Below are positions 16,919 through 25,520 of a stretch of 64,000 bases of DNA, piece by piece; the first letter of the stretch is position 1, and every line of letters begins with the position of its first letter. Under the pieces are notes generated by a model. It worked only from the letters and a program-made list of their open reading frames with translations. It was not told the origin of the DNA and did no database searches. A program made the position numbers and the translations under genes. Location of the stretch: contig SWDI01000001.1 of NCBI GenBank assembly GCA_005116955.1, forward strand, positions 301,722 through 365,721. The letters run 5' to 3'. This DNA comes from Nitrospira sp. (GTDB taxonomy: Bacteria; Nitrospirota; Nitrospiria; Nitrospirales; Nitrospiraceae).

Positions 16919-17132
16919 GCTTCAACTCCTCGAGAACCTTCTCGAATGAGCGCGATGGTTCTTTCGCGCGGCGTTCAAATGCTTCCAGGTCCAAGGCATC
17001 CTCTCGAAGAGATTCCAGCACGGCGGCATTGACCAAGTCGGAGACAGACCGGTCTGTGGTGGCGGCTTTGACCTTGAGGGCTCGATAGACTTTGGGCTTC
17101 AAATAGATTGTCGTGCGGGTGTCCGATGGCAT
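16902..17132 (-). CDS. Ribbon-helix-helix antitoxin of the RelE-like toxin
   Basis: 76 residues. The N-terminus RTTIYLKPKVYRALKVKAAT is a CopG/RHH DNA-binding motif with a basic strand. The C-terminal half, ALDLEAFERRAKEPSRSFEK, is acidic and amphipathic, as needed to cover the toxin. ATG 17132 has a strong GGAGGAG ribosome site. It starts ahead of the toxin, the usual order for RHH-type pairs, and probably represses its own promoter through the CATCATGATG palindrome just upstream. Confidence 0.9.
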   Translation of the reverse strand: MPSDTRTTIYLKPKVYRALKVKAATTDRSVSDLVNAAVLESLREDALDLEAFERRAKEPSRSFEKVLEELKRDGTL

Positions 17133-17159
17133 AGTGCTCCTCCTTTATGACGTTTAGAC

Positions 17160-17176
17160 ATTATAGCATCATGATG
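17160..17176 (-). promoter_or_regulatory. Putative promoter/operator of the toxin-antitoxin operon
   Basis: On the minus strand a TATAAT box (17165-17160) lies about 30 bases before the antitoxin ATG. Directly upstream is CATCATGATG (17167-17176), a perfect 10-bp palindrome well placed for binding by the RHH antitoxin. No good -35 box was seen. Confidence 0.6.
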
Positions 17177-17248
17177 TTAAAGCGCCACCAGTCTCCTTTC
17201 CATGCCTTCTTCCTCCCGGCTTGCCTGTGACGAGCACCTCACGTCTTA

Positions 17249-17267
17249 TCCTGAGCTTATCGAAGGG
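17249..17267. repeat. Degenerate copy of a dispersed CCTTCGA-type extragenic element
   Basis: TCCTGAGCTTATCGAAGGG has the form of the widespread TCCTGAGC(T/C)TGTCGAAGG extragenic word, and a partial copy (gcttgtcgaag) lies after 23863. These words occur between genes in many bacteria. The match is from memory of the motif and was not searched. Confidence 0.45.
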
Positions 17268-17362
17268 CAACACATGCTCCCCAAGAGAGGGCGTGGTTTC
17301 TTCCAGGGAAAACGGGTAAGCTTCGGCGCTGATTTCCCTACAGTTGCCTGGAGACCCTCCGT

Positions 17363-18817
17363 ATGTTCGAACAAGCCTTCAAGAACATCGATGACGTCCT
17401 TCGGAAAGAAGCTGGGTGTACGACCGAGTTGGACTATACCGAGCAGACTTCGTGGCTGTTGTTTCTCAAGTATCTCGATGGGCTGGAGCAGGATAAGGCC
17501 GACGAAGCGAAGCTGGAGGGCAAACGATACAGTTTCATTCTCGACAAAGATTTTCGCTGGGAGAGCTGGGCCGCACCCAAGGGGAAAGACGGCAAGCTCG
17601 ATCACAACAAAGCCTTGACCGGCAGTGACCTGAGCGAGTTCGTCAATCTCAAGTTCTTTCCCTACCTGCACGGCTTCAAGCAGAAGGCCAGTGGGCCGAA
17701 CACCATCGAGTACAAGATCGGCGAAATCTTCGGCGAGATTAAGAACAGAATTCAGAGCGGCTACAACCTGCGCGAGATCATCGATCACATCGACGAACTG
17801 CGCTTCCGTTCGCAGACCGAGAAGCATGAGCTGTCGCACCTCTATGAAGCCAAGATCAAGAACATGGGCAACGCCGGGCGCAACGGCGGCGAGTATTACA
17901 CCCCGCGCCCGCTCATTCGCGCCATGGTGCAAGTGGTCAAGCCGAAGATCGGCGACAAGATCTACGACGGGGCCTGCGGGTCGGCGGGCTTCTTGTGCGA
18001 AGCGTTCGACTACCTGAAAGCCAAGGGCAACCTGACGACCAAAGATCTGACGACGCTCCAGACCCGCACCTTCTACGGGAAGGAGAAGAAGTCCCTCGCC
18101 TACGTCATGGCTATCATGAACATGATCCTGCACGGCATCGAGGCGCCGAACATCATCCATACCAACACGCTCACCGAAAACCTCGCCGATATTCAGGAGA
18201 AGGATCGCTACGAAGTGGTGCTCGCCAATCCGCCCTTCGGTGGCAAGGAGCGGAAGGAAGTACAGCAGAACTTCCCCATCCGCACCGGCGAGACGGCGTT
18301 TCTGTTCCTCCAACACTTCATCAAGATGCTCAGGGCGGGTGGACGCGGCGCTGTGGTCATCAAGAATACGTTTCTGTCCAACACGGACAACGCTTCCGTG
18401 AGCCTGCGCAAGTTGCTGTTGGAAAGCTGCAACCTCCACACCGTGCTCGACTGTCCCGGCGGCACGTTCCAGGGTGCGGGTGTGAAGACCGTGGTGCTCT
18501 TTTTCGACAAAGGCGCGCCGACACGAAAAGTCTGGTTCTATCAACTCGATCCTGGTCGCAACCTCGGCAAGACCAACCCGCTCAATGATGATGACTTGAA
18601 GGAGTTCATCAAGCTCCAAAAGACCTTTGCCGACTCGCCCAAGAGTTGGTCTGTAGACGCCAAGAGCACCGACCAGACGACCTTTGACCTTTCTGTGAAG
18701 AACCCCAACGGTGGCGAGGTCACCACGCATCGCAGTCCGCAGGAAATCATGGACGAAATCGCCGCGCTCGACGATGAAAGCGAAGAGGTGCTGGGGAATA
18801 TCAAGGCGTTGTTATGA
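17363..18817 (+). CDS. hsdM: Type I restriction-modification methylase subunit HsdM (system 1)
   Basis: 484 residues, ATG 17363 with a weak GGAG upstream. It has the N-terminal HsdM helical domain (FKNIDDVLRKEAGCTTELDY) and the SAM-binding motif DGACGSAGFLCEAF. The catalytic N6-adenine motif NPPF is at residues 289-292. C-terminal acidic helix bundle: MDEIAALDDESEEVLGNI. The subunit methylates adenine once HsdS reads the target. The stop overlaps the hsdS start by four bases (ATGA). First gene of an hsdM-hsdS-fic-hsdR operon; neither the SAM site nor the catalytic motif shows a lesion. Confidence 0.95.
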   Translation: MFEQAFKNIDDVLRKEAGCTTELDYTEQTSWLLFLKYLDGLEQDKADEAKLEGKRYSFILDKDFRWESWAAPKGKDGKLDHNKALTGSDLSEFVNLKFFPYLHGFKQKASGPNTIEYKIGEIFGEIKNRIQSGYNLREIIDHIDELRFRSQTEKHELSHLYEAKIKNMGNAGRNGGEYYTPRPLIRAMVQVVKPKIGDKIYDGACGSAGFLCEAFDYLKAKGNLTTKDLTTLQTRTFYGKEKKSLAYVMAIMNMILHGIEAPNIIHTNTLTENLADIQEKDRYEVVLANPPFGGKERKEVQQNFPIRTGETAFLFLQHFIKMLRAGGRGAVVIKNTFLSNTDNASVSLRKLLLESCNLHTVLDCPGGTFQGAGVKTVVLFFDKGAPTRKVWFYQLDPGRNLGKTNPLNDDDLKEFIKLQKTFADSPKSWSVDAKSTDQTTFDLSVKNPNGGEVTTHRSPQEIMDEIAALDDESEEVLGNIKALL

Positions 18818-20049
18818 AGAATGGGTGGAAGACAAAGAGTCTTGGTGAAGTTTGCTCATTTCTGAATCGCGGCATTTCTCCTCGGTATCTCGAAAGTGGA
18901 GGGATTTGTGTCCTGAATCAAAAGTGCATTCGCGATCATCGCGTCAGCTATGAACCATCACGCAGACATGATGCACAAGCAAAGAAGGTTGGGAGTGAGC
19001 GGCTGATCCACGCCGGGGACGTGCTCGTCAACTCCACTGGAACAGGGACACTTGGTCGGGTCGCACAACTGCGTGAGGCTCCCCCTGAGCCGACGACTGT
19101 TGATTCGCATGTGACGATCGTTCGCCCTACGCCAGGAAAGTTCTATCCTGAGTTCTTCGGCTACATGCTCGTAGTCATCGAAGACGCCATCAAGGAGGCT
19201 GGCGAGGGTTGCGGCGGCCAGACGGAATTGGCGCGGTCAGCCTTGGCCGAGAAGTTTTCGGTGCACTATCCAGAATCACTTCCCGAACAGCAGCGGATCG
19301 TCGGCATCCTCGACGAAGCGTTTGAGGGTATCGCCATAGCCACAGCCAACGCCGAAAAGAACCTCCGCAACGCCCGCGCCCTCTTCGAAAGCCATCTCGA
19401 ATCCGTCTTCACGCAGCGCGGCGAGGGGTGGGACAGAGTGACGTTGGAGACGCTTCTTGAACGCGGCTGGATTGAGAGCCATTTGGATGGCAACCATGGA
19501 AGCGATTATCCACGCAAGGACGAGTTCATCAGCGAAGGTGTACCCTACATCTCGGCCAACTGTCTCGACGACGAGCGCGTTGATATGACCCGCGCAAAGT
19601 ATCTGTCGCCAAGTCGCGCTGCATTACTCCGCAAGGGCATCGCGAAAGACAATGACGTCCTGTTTGCCCACAACGCCACGGTTGGGCCGGTCGCCATTCT
19701 TCACACGGACGAGGAAAAGGTGATTCTCGGCACGTCGCTTACCTACTACCGCTGCAACCCGAAGCACATTCTGCCGGAGTATCTCGCCCACTACATGAGG
19801 TCATTCGGATTCAAGTCGCAGTATTTGCAGGTGATGAAGCAATCCACCCGCAACCAAGTCCCCATCACGAAGCAGCGGGAGTTCTTTCATGTCATCCCGC
19901 CGCTCGATGAGCAGAAGGAGATTGTCGGGGCACTGGACGGGCTTTTTGAAAATGGCCAACGCCTCGAATCCATCTACCAGCAAACGCTCGCCGCGCTGGA
20001 CGAGTTGAAGCAGTCGCTGCTGCACCAGGCCTTCAGTGGGAAGCTGTAG
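18814..20049 (+). CDS. hsdS: Type I restriction-modification specificity subunit HsdS (system 1)
   Basis: 411 residues. Two target-recognition domains alternate with two conserved helices. TRD1 spans about residues 1-160, ending PESLPEQQRIVGILDEAF and its coiled coil. TRD2 spans about 190-370, ending PPLDEQKEIVGALDGLFE and QTLAALDELKQSLLHQAFSG. The layout predicts a bipartite DNA target recognised by two unlike domains. It sets specificity for methylation by HsdM. The ATGA overlap with hsdM gives coupling, and fic starts 50 bases later after repeats of CTTGAC. Confidence 0.95.
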   Translation: MKNGWKTKSLGEVCSFLNRGISPRYLESGGICVLNQKCIRDHRVSYEPSRRHDAQAKKVGSERLIHAGDVLVNSTGTGTLGRVAQLREAPPEPTTVDSHVTIVRPTPGKFYPEFFGYMLVVIEDAIKEAGEGCGGQTELARSALAEKFSVHYPESLPEQQRIVGILDEAFEGIAIATANAEKNLRNARALFESHLESVFTQRGEGWDRVTLETLLERGWIESHLDGNHGSDYPRKDEFISEGVPYISANCLDDERVDMTRAKYLSPSRAALLRKGIAKDNDVLFAHNATVGPVAILHTDEEKVILGTSLTYYRCNPKHILPEYLAHYMRSFGFKSQYLQVMKQSTRNQVPITKQREFFHVIPPLDEQKEIVGALDGLFENGQRLESIYQQTLAALDELKQSLLHQAFSGKL

Positions 20050-20052
20050 GCG

Positions 20053-20090
20053 CTTGACGCAAAACTTGACTTATACTTGACTCTTGACTA
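20053..20090. repeat. Four repeated CTTGAC words between hsdS and fic
   Basis: Four copies of CTTGAC in about 38 bases lie between the hsdS stop and fic. Each holds a TTGAC(-35-like) core, so an internal promoter for fic-hsdR is possible, but no paired -10 could be assigned. A short-repeat array that could vary in copy number. Confidence 0.6.
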
Positions 20091-20099
20091 GCCTTTCTC

Positions 20100-21107
20100 A
20101 TGGCCTATGTTCCGCAATTCACCATCACGCCGGCCCTGCTTGGGGAAGTCGAGCAGGTGGCGGCGTTGCGCGAACGCATTCACAGCGCCGTGGTGGATCT
20201 CGCCTGGATTCCCGCCCTCCAAAAAGACACCCGCAGCCGCACCGCTCATGCCTCGACGGCGATCGAGGGCAACCCGCTGACGCTCGCGCAGGTGCGAGCG
20301 TTGGAGGAGGGGCGCGACCTGTCCTCGTCCGGCGTGCGGCATAAGCGTGAGGTGCTCAATTATTTTGCCGGGCTTCGTTACGTGGAGAAGCATGCGGGGA
20401 AAAAGACGATCCGCCATGCCGACATTCTGGCCTTGCACCGGATTCTGGCCGAAGGCGTGATGGATCAGGGCGAGGCGGGGACCTATCGCATGATCGCGGT
20501 CCGAGTCGGACAGTACCGTCCCCCTCCGCCCGAGGCTGTGTCGGGACTGATGTTCGAGCTGCTGGAATGGTGGAACCAGCCTGCCAAGAGGCTTTCGCCG
20601 GTGCTCAGCTCAGCCATTCTGCATTATCGCTTCGAAGCCATCCATCCGTTTGCCGACGGCAATGGCCGCACGGGCCGGGCGCTCGCGCTGTGGGAACTCT
20701 ACCGGCGCGGCTTCGATACGCAGCATATGTTTTCGGTGGACGAATATTACTGGGAGGATCGACCGAGATATTATGCCGCGTTGGATGCGGTGCGGAAGGC
20801 CGGAGAGGATCTGACTGCCTGGTTGGAATATTGTGCGGCGGGGCTTCGCCAAACACTCGAAGGGGTGTGGCTGCGGATTCACACGCTCCAGGCGAAGCCG
20901 ATGGAAAAGCTGGTCTTGCGCCCGAAGCAGGAACAGCTGCTGCACCTGCTTCGCGATCACGGGAGCATGACGCCCGGTGAAATATGGACGGCGCTGGGCC
21001 TGTCCCGGCAGGGGGCGATGGACGTGTTGCGCCCGCTGCTCAATGCGGGGCTTGTGGAAAAAGTCGGCGGGAAAAAGACCGGCCATTACGTCTTGCGCAG
21101 CCTATGA
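20100..21107 (+). CDS. Fic-family AMP-transferase inside the restriction operon
   Basis: 335 residues. The Fic core is complete: HPFADGNGRTGR at residues 182-193, with the catalytic His182 and the anion-binding loop. A self-inhibitory motif STAIEGN sits near the N-terminus (Ser52, Glu56, Gly57, Asn58), so class II autoinhibition is likely. A flap region and a C-terminal winged helix (about 270-330, LLRDHGSMTPGEIWTALGLS) follow. It should transfer AMP from ATP to a hydroxyl of a target protein. The stop overlaps the hsdR start (ATGA), and it lies between hsdS and hsdR, so a role in restriction control is suspected. The target is unknown. Confidence 0.93.
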   Translation: MAYVPQFTITPALLGEVEQVAALRERIHSAVVDLAWIPALQKDTRSRTAHASTAIEGNPLTLAQVRALEEGRDLSSSGVRHKREVLNYFAGLRYVEKHAGKKTIRHADILALHRILAEGVMDQGEAGTYRMIAVRVGQYRPPPPEAVSGLMFELLEWWNQPAKRLSPVLSSAILHYRFEAIHPFADGNGRTGRALALWELYRRGFDTQHMFSVDEYYWEDRPRYYAALDAVRKAGEDLTAWLEYCAAGLRQTLEGVWLRIHTLQAKPMEKLVLRPKQEQLLHLLRDHGSMTPGEIWTALGLSRQGAMDVLRPLLNAGLVEKVGGKKTGHYVLRSL

Positions 21108-23314
21108 ATGAAGCCGAGACCAGAGCCGAGCATATCGATCCCGCCCTGAAGGCGGCTGGCTGGGGCGTCGTCGAAGGCTCCCGTATTCTGCGCGAGTATC
21201 CCATCACCCCAGGTCGCATCGAAGGCCTTGGACGGCGCGGTAAGCCGCTCATCGCCGACTACGTGCTGGTCTATCGCAACCACAAGCTGGCCGTCGTTGA
21301 AGCCAAGGCCTGGGATGAAGAACTGACCGAAGGGGTAGGGCAGGCGAAGGACTACGCGGGGAAGCTGGCCATTCGCTTCACCTACGCCACGAACGGGCAG
21401 GGCCTCTACCGCATCGACATGGAGACCGGCAGGGAAGGGGAGGTACCGCACTATCCCGGCCCCGAAGAACTCTGGAACCTGACCTTCGCGAAACAGAATG
21501 CCTGGCGCGATCGCTTCTCCGCAGTCCCATTTGAAGACAAAGGCGGATCGCACCCCAGCCGCTATTACCAAGATATTGCGGTTGAGCGTGTGATGCAGGC
21601 CATGGCGGAAAACAAGCCGCGCATCCTGTTCCTGGCCGACCGGAACATTCTGGCTAATCAGGCCTACAACGCCTTCTCTGCCTTTCCTGAAGATGCGCTG
21701 GTGCGGATTGAGCCGGACGATATTCGGAAGAAAGGTAAAGTGCCGAAGAATGGGAGTCTGTTCTTCACGATCTTTCAAACCTTCATGAGCGGGCCAGGGG
21801 ACACACCCTATTTCGGCGAGTATCCACCGGATTTCTTTGACTTCATCGTCATCGACGAATGCCATCGTGGCGGCGCGAACGACGAGAGCAACTGGCGCGG
21901 CATCCTGGAGTACTTTGCCCCCGCCGTGCAGCTAGGCCTGACCGCGACGCCCAAACGCAAAGACAACGTGGACACCTACGCCTATTTCGGCGAGCCGGTC
22001 TATATCTATTCACTGAAGGACGGCATCAACGACGGGTTTCTCACGCCGTTCAAGGTGAAGCAGATCTCCACGACGCTCGATGAGTATGTCTATACGCCGG
22101 ACGACCAGCTCATCGAAGGTGAGATTGAGGCGAAGAAACGTTACACGGAGAGCGACTTCAATAAGATCATCGAGATCAAAGAGCGCGAAAAGAAACGTGT
22201 CGAGATCTTCATGAGCCAGATCAACCAGCAGGAGAAGACGCTGGTTTTTTGCGCCACACAGGATCACGCGCTGGCTGTGCGCGATCTTATCAACCAAATG
22301 AAGACGAGCGCAGACCCGAACTACTGCCAGCGGGTGACCGCCAATGACGGCGAGCTCGGCGAGCAACATCTCCGTGACTTCCAAGACAACGAAAAGACCA
22401 TCCCAACGATTCTCACGACTTCCCAGAAGCTCTCGACTGGTGTGGATGCCCGCAATATTCGCAACATCGTCCTCATGCGCCCGATCAACTCCATGATCGA
22501 GTTCAAGCAGATCATCGGTCGCGGGACGAGGCTCTATGATGGGAAGGACTACTTCACGATTTACGACTTCGTGAAGGCCCATCACTACTTCAGCGATCCT
22601 GAGTGGGATGGGGAGCCGATTGAGCCGGAGCCAAGGCCGGAAGGCAAGACAGTTCCTCCATCGCCTCAACCGGTCGATAGAGTGCGCGAAGAGCCAGCCG
22701 AGTATGTGAAAAGAAAATGCATCAAGGTGAAGCTGGCCGACGGGAAAGCCCGCACTATCCAACACATGATGGTGACGACTTTTTGGCATCCGGACGGGAC
22801 ACCCATGTCGGCACAGCAATTCTTGGAGATGCTGTTTGGAAAACTGCCGGAGTTCTTCAAAGACGAAGCAGAACTCCGCGCTCTCTGGAGCAGTCCCGAT
22901 ACCCGCACCAAGCTTTTACAGGGGCTTGCCGAAAAAGGGTTCGGCGCTGAGCAGATGGTGGAGATGCAGCGCATCATCGATGCGGAGAACAGCGACCTCT
23001 TCGATGTGCTCGCGCATGTCGCCTATGCTCTCGCTCCACTCACGCGAGAAGAACGGGCGGATAGAGCCAAGGTGGAAATCCGGACGCACTTCACCGGCAA
23101 GCACCAGGCGTTCCTCGACTTTGTCCTCGCGCAATACGTGAGAGTTGGTGTTGATGAACTCGCGCAGGATAAGCTCTCCCCGCTGCTCAAACTGAAGTAT
23201 CACAATGCTATCGCGGACGCCGTGGCAGACCTGGGCAAGCCTGAAGAGATCGGCAGAGTCTTTGCCGGGTTTCAGAAGTATTTGTATCAGCCGCAGATAC
23301 AGAGAGGTTTGTAA
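21104..23314 (+). CDS. hsdR: Type I restriction subunit HsdR (system 1), P-loop missing
   Basis: 736 residues, ATG 21104 overlapping fic by four bases. The N-terminal PD-(D/E)xK nuclease is intact: Asp52 in IADYVLVY and Glu66/Lys68 in VVEAKAWDEEL. The helicase part has a DECH box (residues 251-254), LGLTATPKR, the TGVDARNIRN block and GRGTRLYDGKDYFTIYDF. However, where Walker A (ATGTGKT) should lie, residues 164-180 read MQAMAENKPRILFLADR: a stretch of some 40 residues carrying the P-loop seems absent. ATP-driven translocation should therefore fail, and the gene is probably a restriction-dead allele with no frameshift. C-terminal domain as in EcoR124-type HsdR. Confidence 0.9.
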   Translation: MNEAETRAEHIDPALKAAGWGVVEGSRILREYPITPGRIEGLGRRGKPLIADYVLVYRNHKLAVVEAKAWDEELTEGVGQAKDYAGKLAIRFTYATNGQGLYRIDMETGREGEVPHYPGPEELWNLTFAKQNAWRDRFSAVPFEDKGGSHPSRYYQDIAVERVMQAMAENKPRILFLADRNILANQAYNAFSAFPEDALVRIEPDDIRKKGKVPKNGSLFFTIFQTFMSGPGDTPYFGEYPPDFFDFIVIDECHRGGANDESNWRGILEYFAPAVQLGLTATPKRKDNVDTYAYFGEPVYIYSLKDGINDGFLTPFKVKQISTTLDEYVYTPDDQLIEGEIEAKKRYTESDFNKIIEIKEREKKRVEIFMSQINQQEKTLVFCATQDHALAVRDLINQMKTSADPNYCQRVTANDGELGEQHLRDFQDNEKTIPTILTTSQKLSTGVDARNIRNIVLMRPINSMIEFKQIIGRGTRLYDGKDYFTIYDFVKAHHYFSDPEWDGEPIEPEPRPEGKTVPPSPQPVDRVREEPAEYVKRKCIKVKLADGKARTIQHMMVTTFWHPDGTPMSAQQFLEMLFGKLPEFFKDEAELRALWSSPDTRTKLLQGLAEKGFGAEQMVEMQRIIDAENSDLFDVLAHVAYALAPLTREERADRAKVEIRTHFTGKHQAFLDFVLAQYVRVGVDELAQDKLSPLLKLKYHNAIADAVADLGKPEEIGRVFAGFQKYLYQPQIQRGL

Positions 23315-23395
23315 ACAGGTAACAACTACGTTCGACGCTTGATGCTCCCAATCACATCCTGTATCGTTCATCACCTGTGATGGAGGGTTCTCCCG

Positions 23396-23863
23396 ATGAA
23401 TGCCTGTGGTCGTATCTTCTTCCTTGTTCTTATTCTCACCAGCGCTGCCCTGTTTTCCACGCTCACGGCTGAAGCGCGCGATCTATCATCGCTCAAGGCC
23501 TGCGAGGTTGTGATGGGCAAAGACGTGGCCGGGATTGCCAAAGGGAAGCTTATGTCGCCGCCGCTGGGAGGGGCGCAAGCTTGCGCCTATCTTGTGGAGA
23601 TGCCCGACGGCACGGTGGAGAGTTACCGTTTTTCGATTCAGGCGCCTGCCGGCATTGAGGCGATGTGGAAGAGCCAGACAGCGGCTGAGCGTGGCGAGGC
23701 GGTAGCCGGCTTATGGGATCAAGCCTATGTGGCCAAGCAGTTTATGGCCTCGGGGCTGAGTCTCGCGGCGGTCAAGCGGAATGATCTGGCCATCGAAGTG
23801 ACGGGCGAGAGAAAGGACGTGCTGCTCGCGATTGCCACGTTGGCGATCTCCCGCCTGCGATGA
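23396..23863 (+). CDS. Secreted protein of unknown function
   Basis: 155 residues, ATG 23396 with GGAGGG nine bases upstream. A signal peptide covers about residues 1-27 (FFLVLILTSAALFSTLTAEA). The mature protein has two cysteines (CEVVMGKD near the N-terminus, ACAYLV about residue 62) that may form a disulphide. DLSSLKACEVVMGKDVAGIA resembles the start of periplasmic DUF3558-like proteins, but this is not a firm match. It stands alone between hsdR and the reversed redox cluster. Confidence 0.65.
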   Translation: MNACGRIFFLVLILTSAALFSTLTAEARDLSSLKACEVVMGKDVAGIAKGKLMSPPLGGAQACAYLVEMPDGTVESYRFSIQAPAGIEAMWKSQTAAERGEAVAGLWDQAYVAKQFMASGLSLAAVKRNDLAIEVTGERKDVLLAIATLAISRLR

Positions 23864-24010
23864 GGGCTTGTCGAAGAAAGATATCCCAAGAAGTCTTTTC
23901 AGTGACTCGAAAGAGCCGGTGAGGCTAACTCCTGCCATTGTTTCACCTGCCTCAAGCTATCGCCGACCTATTGCCAAGATTTCTCAGCGTTTGCACTCAG
24001 CAGGTGCTGA

Positions 24011-24466
24011 TCAATGTCTTGTCTTGTGATGGGACTCGCCTCTTGATGCGGCTCCGTTCTTGGCGTTGAGCGGGGTAAAGCGGGCGGCATAGGCCTGCTG
24101 TTCCGGTAGCCTGAGGAAGACCAGGATTCCGGTGTCCGGATTAATCGTAAATGTTCCGCTCCCCTTCAGCTGGTTGTCACCAGACGGTTCCAGTTCAACC
24201 TGTATAGTGGCCTTCTCAAACCCATGCTGGATGGTGGCCTTAGCTTTCGCTCCATCGGAAGGGATGCCCTTGTCGGAATGATCGGTCACATACAGCAGCA
24301 GCTCTCCATTCTTGGCAACCAACTCAAGATGATAAGGGCCTGCAGCAAGCGATTGCCCACCGTGAAGGGCCTTCACGGGTTCTGTGTGTTTCGCTGAATG
24401 GGCCCAGACCGGCGTCGATCCGAGCAACGTTGCACACAGGGTTAAATGTCCTAGGAGATATTTCAT
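24011..24466 (-). CDS. Exported HGG-motif protein A
   Basis: 151 residues, ATG 24466 with GGAG eight bases upstream. The signal peptide ends near VWAHS. The mature part starts HSAKHTEPVKALHGGQSLAA and has a beta-rich core (YHLELVAKNGELLLYVTDHS). A His-poor tail ends SHHKTRH. It is a clear paralogue of the next gene: HGGQ, ELxAKxGxLxxYVTDHxD, GSGTF and YAARFTPL are shared. Domains with this HGG plus ELxxK pattern are common in metal-efflux adaptors and copper-associated periplasmic proteins, so a metal role is plausible. Exact function unknown. Confidence 0.75.
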   Translation of the reverse strand: MKYLLGHLTLCATLLGSTPVWAHSAKHTEPVKALHGGQSLAAGPYHLELVAKNGELLLYVTDHSDKGIPSDGAKAKATIQHGFEKATIQVELEPSGDNQLKGSGTFTINPDTGILVFLRLPEQQAYAARFTPLNAKNGAASRGESHHKTRH

Positions 24467-24526
24467 GATCGGTACTCCAGAATGGCAGCTCCGTATCTCT
24501 CAAGAGTGAGTGGTGGAAGTCGGCCA

Positions 24527-25006
24527 TCACTGCTTCGGTGAGTGGTGATGGTGATGTGGGCCGGCATCATCCGCGTGGGACGGGGATTTTTCCGCCTGTT
24601 CGCTCTTGGGTTTCAACGGCGTGAAGCGGGCGGCATAGCCGTCTTGGTTCGGCAGCTTCATGAAGACGACAACCACGGTATTGGGGGTTAACGAAAAGGT
24701 GCCGGAACCACCGAGCATATTGTTCCCCACCGGGTGCATGTTCACCTGCGTCCTGGTTGGCCCGTTCTCGATGTTGGCTTTGGCTAAACCGCCGTCGACG
24801 CTGATGGGGTTGTCGGCGTGGTCCGTGACGTAGACCGTCAGGTCGCCATCTTTCGCGATCAGCTCCATATGAAATGGACCGGTCATGCGCAACTGCCCGC
24901 CATGGGGTGCCTGGACAGATTCAAAATATTCGTCGGTATGGGCACCAGCCGAGAGGGACAGGGACAGGGTTATGCCACATACCACACTAGCAATCGTCTT
25001 GTTCAT
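24527..25006 (-). CDS. Exported HGG-motif protein B with histidine-rich tail
   Basis: 159 residues, ATG 25006 with GGAGG eleven bases upstream. Signal peptide about residues 1-22. The core APHGGQLRMTGPFHMELIAK and VTDHADNPI mirrors protein A. Its C-terminus ends in a His run (HHHHHSPKQ) after DDAGPH, a likely metal-binding tail. The two genes are 60 bases apart and probably share a transcript. They look like a recent tandem duplication. Proposed role: periplasmic metal handling, not demonstrated. Confidence 0.77.
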   Translation of the reverse strand: MNKTIASVVCGITLSLSLSAGAHTDEYFESVQAPHGGQLRMTGPFHMELIAKDGDLTVYVTDHADNPISVDGGLAKANIENGPTRTQVNMHPVGNNMLGGSGTFSLTPNTVVVVFMKLPNQDGYAARFTPLKPKSEQAEKSPSHADDAGPHHHHHSPKQ

Positions 25007-25105
25007 GCTCTGCTCGCCTCCTCACTCATTGATCGCTCAGTGCTGTCTGATCCAGCGGTTGTGGAAGTGTCTCCGGGTTCACTGACTCACAATGCAGCAG
25101 CGGAT

Positions 25106-25438
25106 CTACTTGAGTAAATGGTCTGAAATAAGTGCGGCGAGTTCGGCCGACTCGACGACTCCTTCGCGTGTCAGTAATAATTTACCATGTGCGAAGAAAT
25201 GAGTGGTGGGGTATGTTTCAAACGTGTGGGTCTTCTTGATCTCACGACAGCGGCCCGGCACATGCATCTTGGCCTTCCCGATTTTGATCTCAGGAAATTT
25301 CGCAGCGGTCGCTTCAAGAATGGGATCGTAGGTCTTGCAGGGCTCGCAGGTGGCAAGGCCGTACGCAACGACCGCACCGGCGCTGTCGGTGAATTCTTTG
25401 TAGTTGGCGTCGCTGACGTCGAGAACAGTGCCATTCAT
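25106..25438 (-). CDS. Thioredoxin-like protein (CEPC active site)
   Basis: 110 residues with a thioredoxin fold: VVAYGLATCEPCKTYDPIL carries the redox pair CEPC (about residues 31-34), and the cis-proline region reads FETYPTTHFF. It lacks the WCGPC of true thioredoxin, and no signal peptide is seen, so it should act in the cytoplasm. Two further residues, Cys64 (GRCREI) and His, might matter. Its neighbour upstream is a peroxiredoxin, and the pair suggests that it reduces that peroxidase (inference). ATG 25438 has a weak AGG site. Confidence 0.87.
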   Translation of the reverse strand: MNGTVLDVSDANYKEFTDSAGAVVAYGLATCEPCKTYDPILEATAAKFPEIKIGKAKMHVPGRCREIKKTHTFETYPTTHFFAHGKLLLTREGVVESAELAALISDHLLK

Positions 25439-25453
25439 AAGTTACCTAAAGTT

Positions 25454-25509
25454 GAAAGTCTGAAAGTTAGGAAGCCAAAACGTGACGACTTTCCAACTTT
25501 CAGACTTTC
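25454..25509. repeat. 15-bp perfect inverted repeat between trx and prx genes
   Basis: GAAAGTCTGAAAGTT (25454-25468) is mirrored exactly at 25495-25509, with a 26-base loop. Each arm is itself a near-direct repeat of GAAAGT. It lies inside a probable transcript, so it might affect mRNA stability. A dispersed element is an alternative. No T-run terminator follows. Confidence 0.8.
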
Positions 25510-25520
25510 TAGCTATAGAA

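Noticed and set aside
17246..18730. 494-residue reading frame on the minus strand
   Set aside because: Exactly antisense to hsdM with conserved type I motifs; a high-GC mirror frame without ribosome site.
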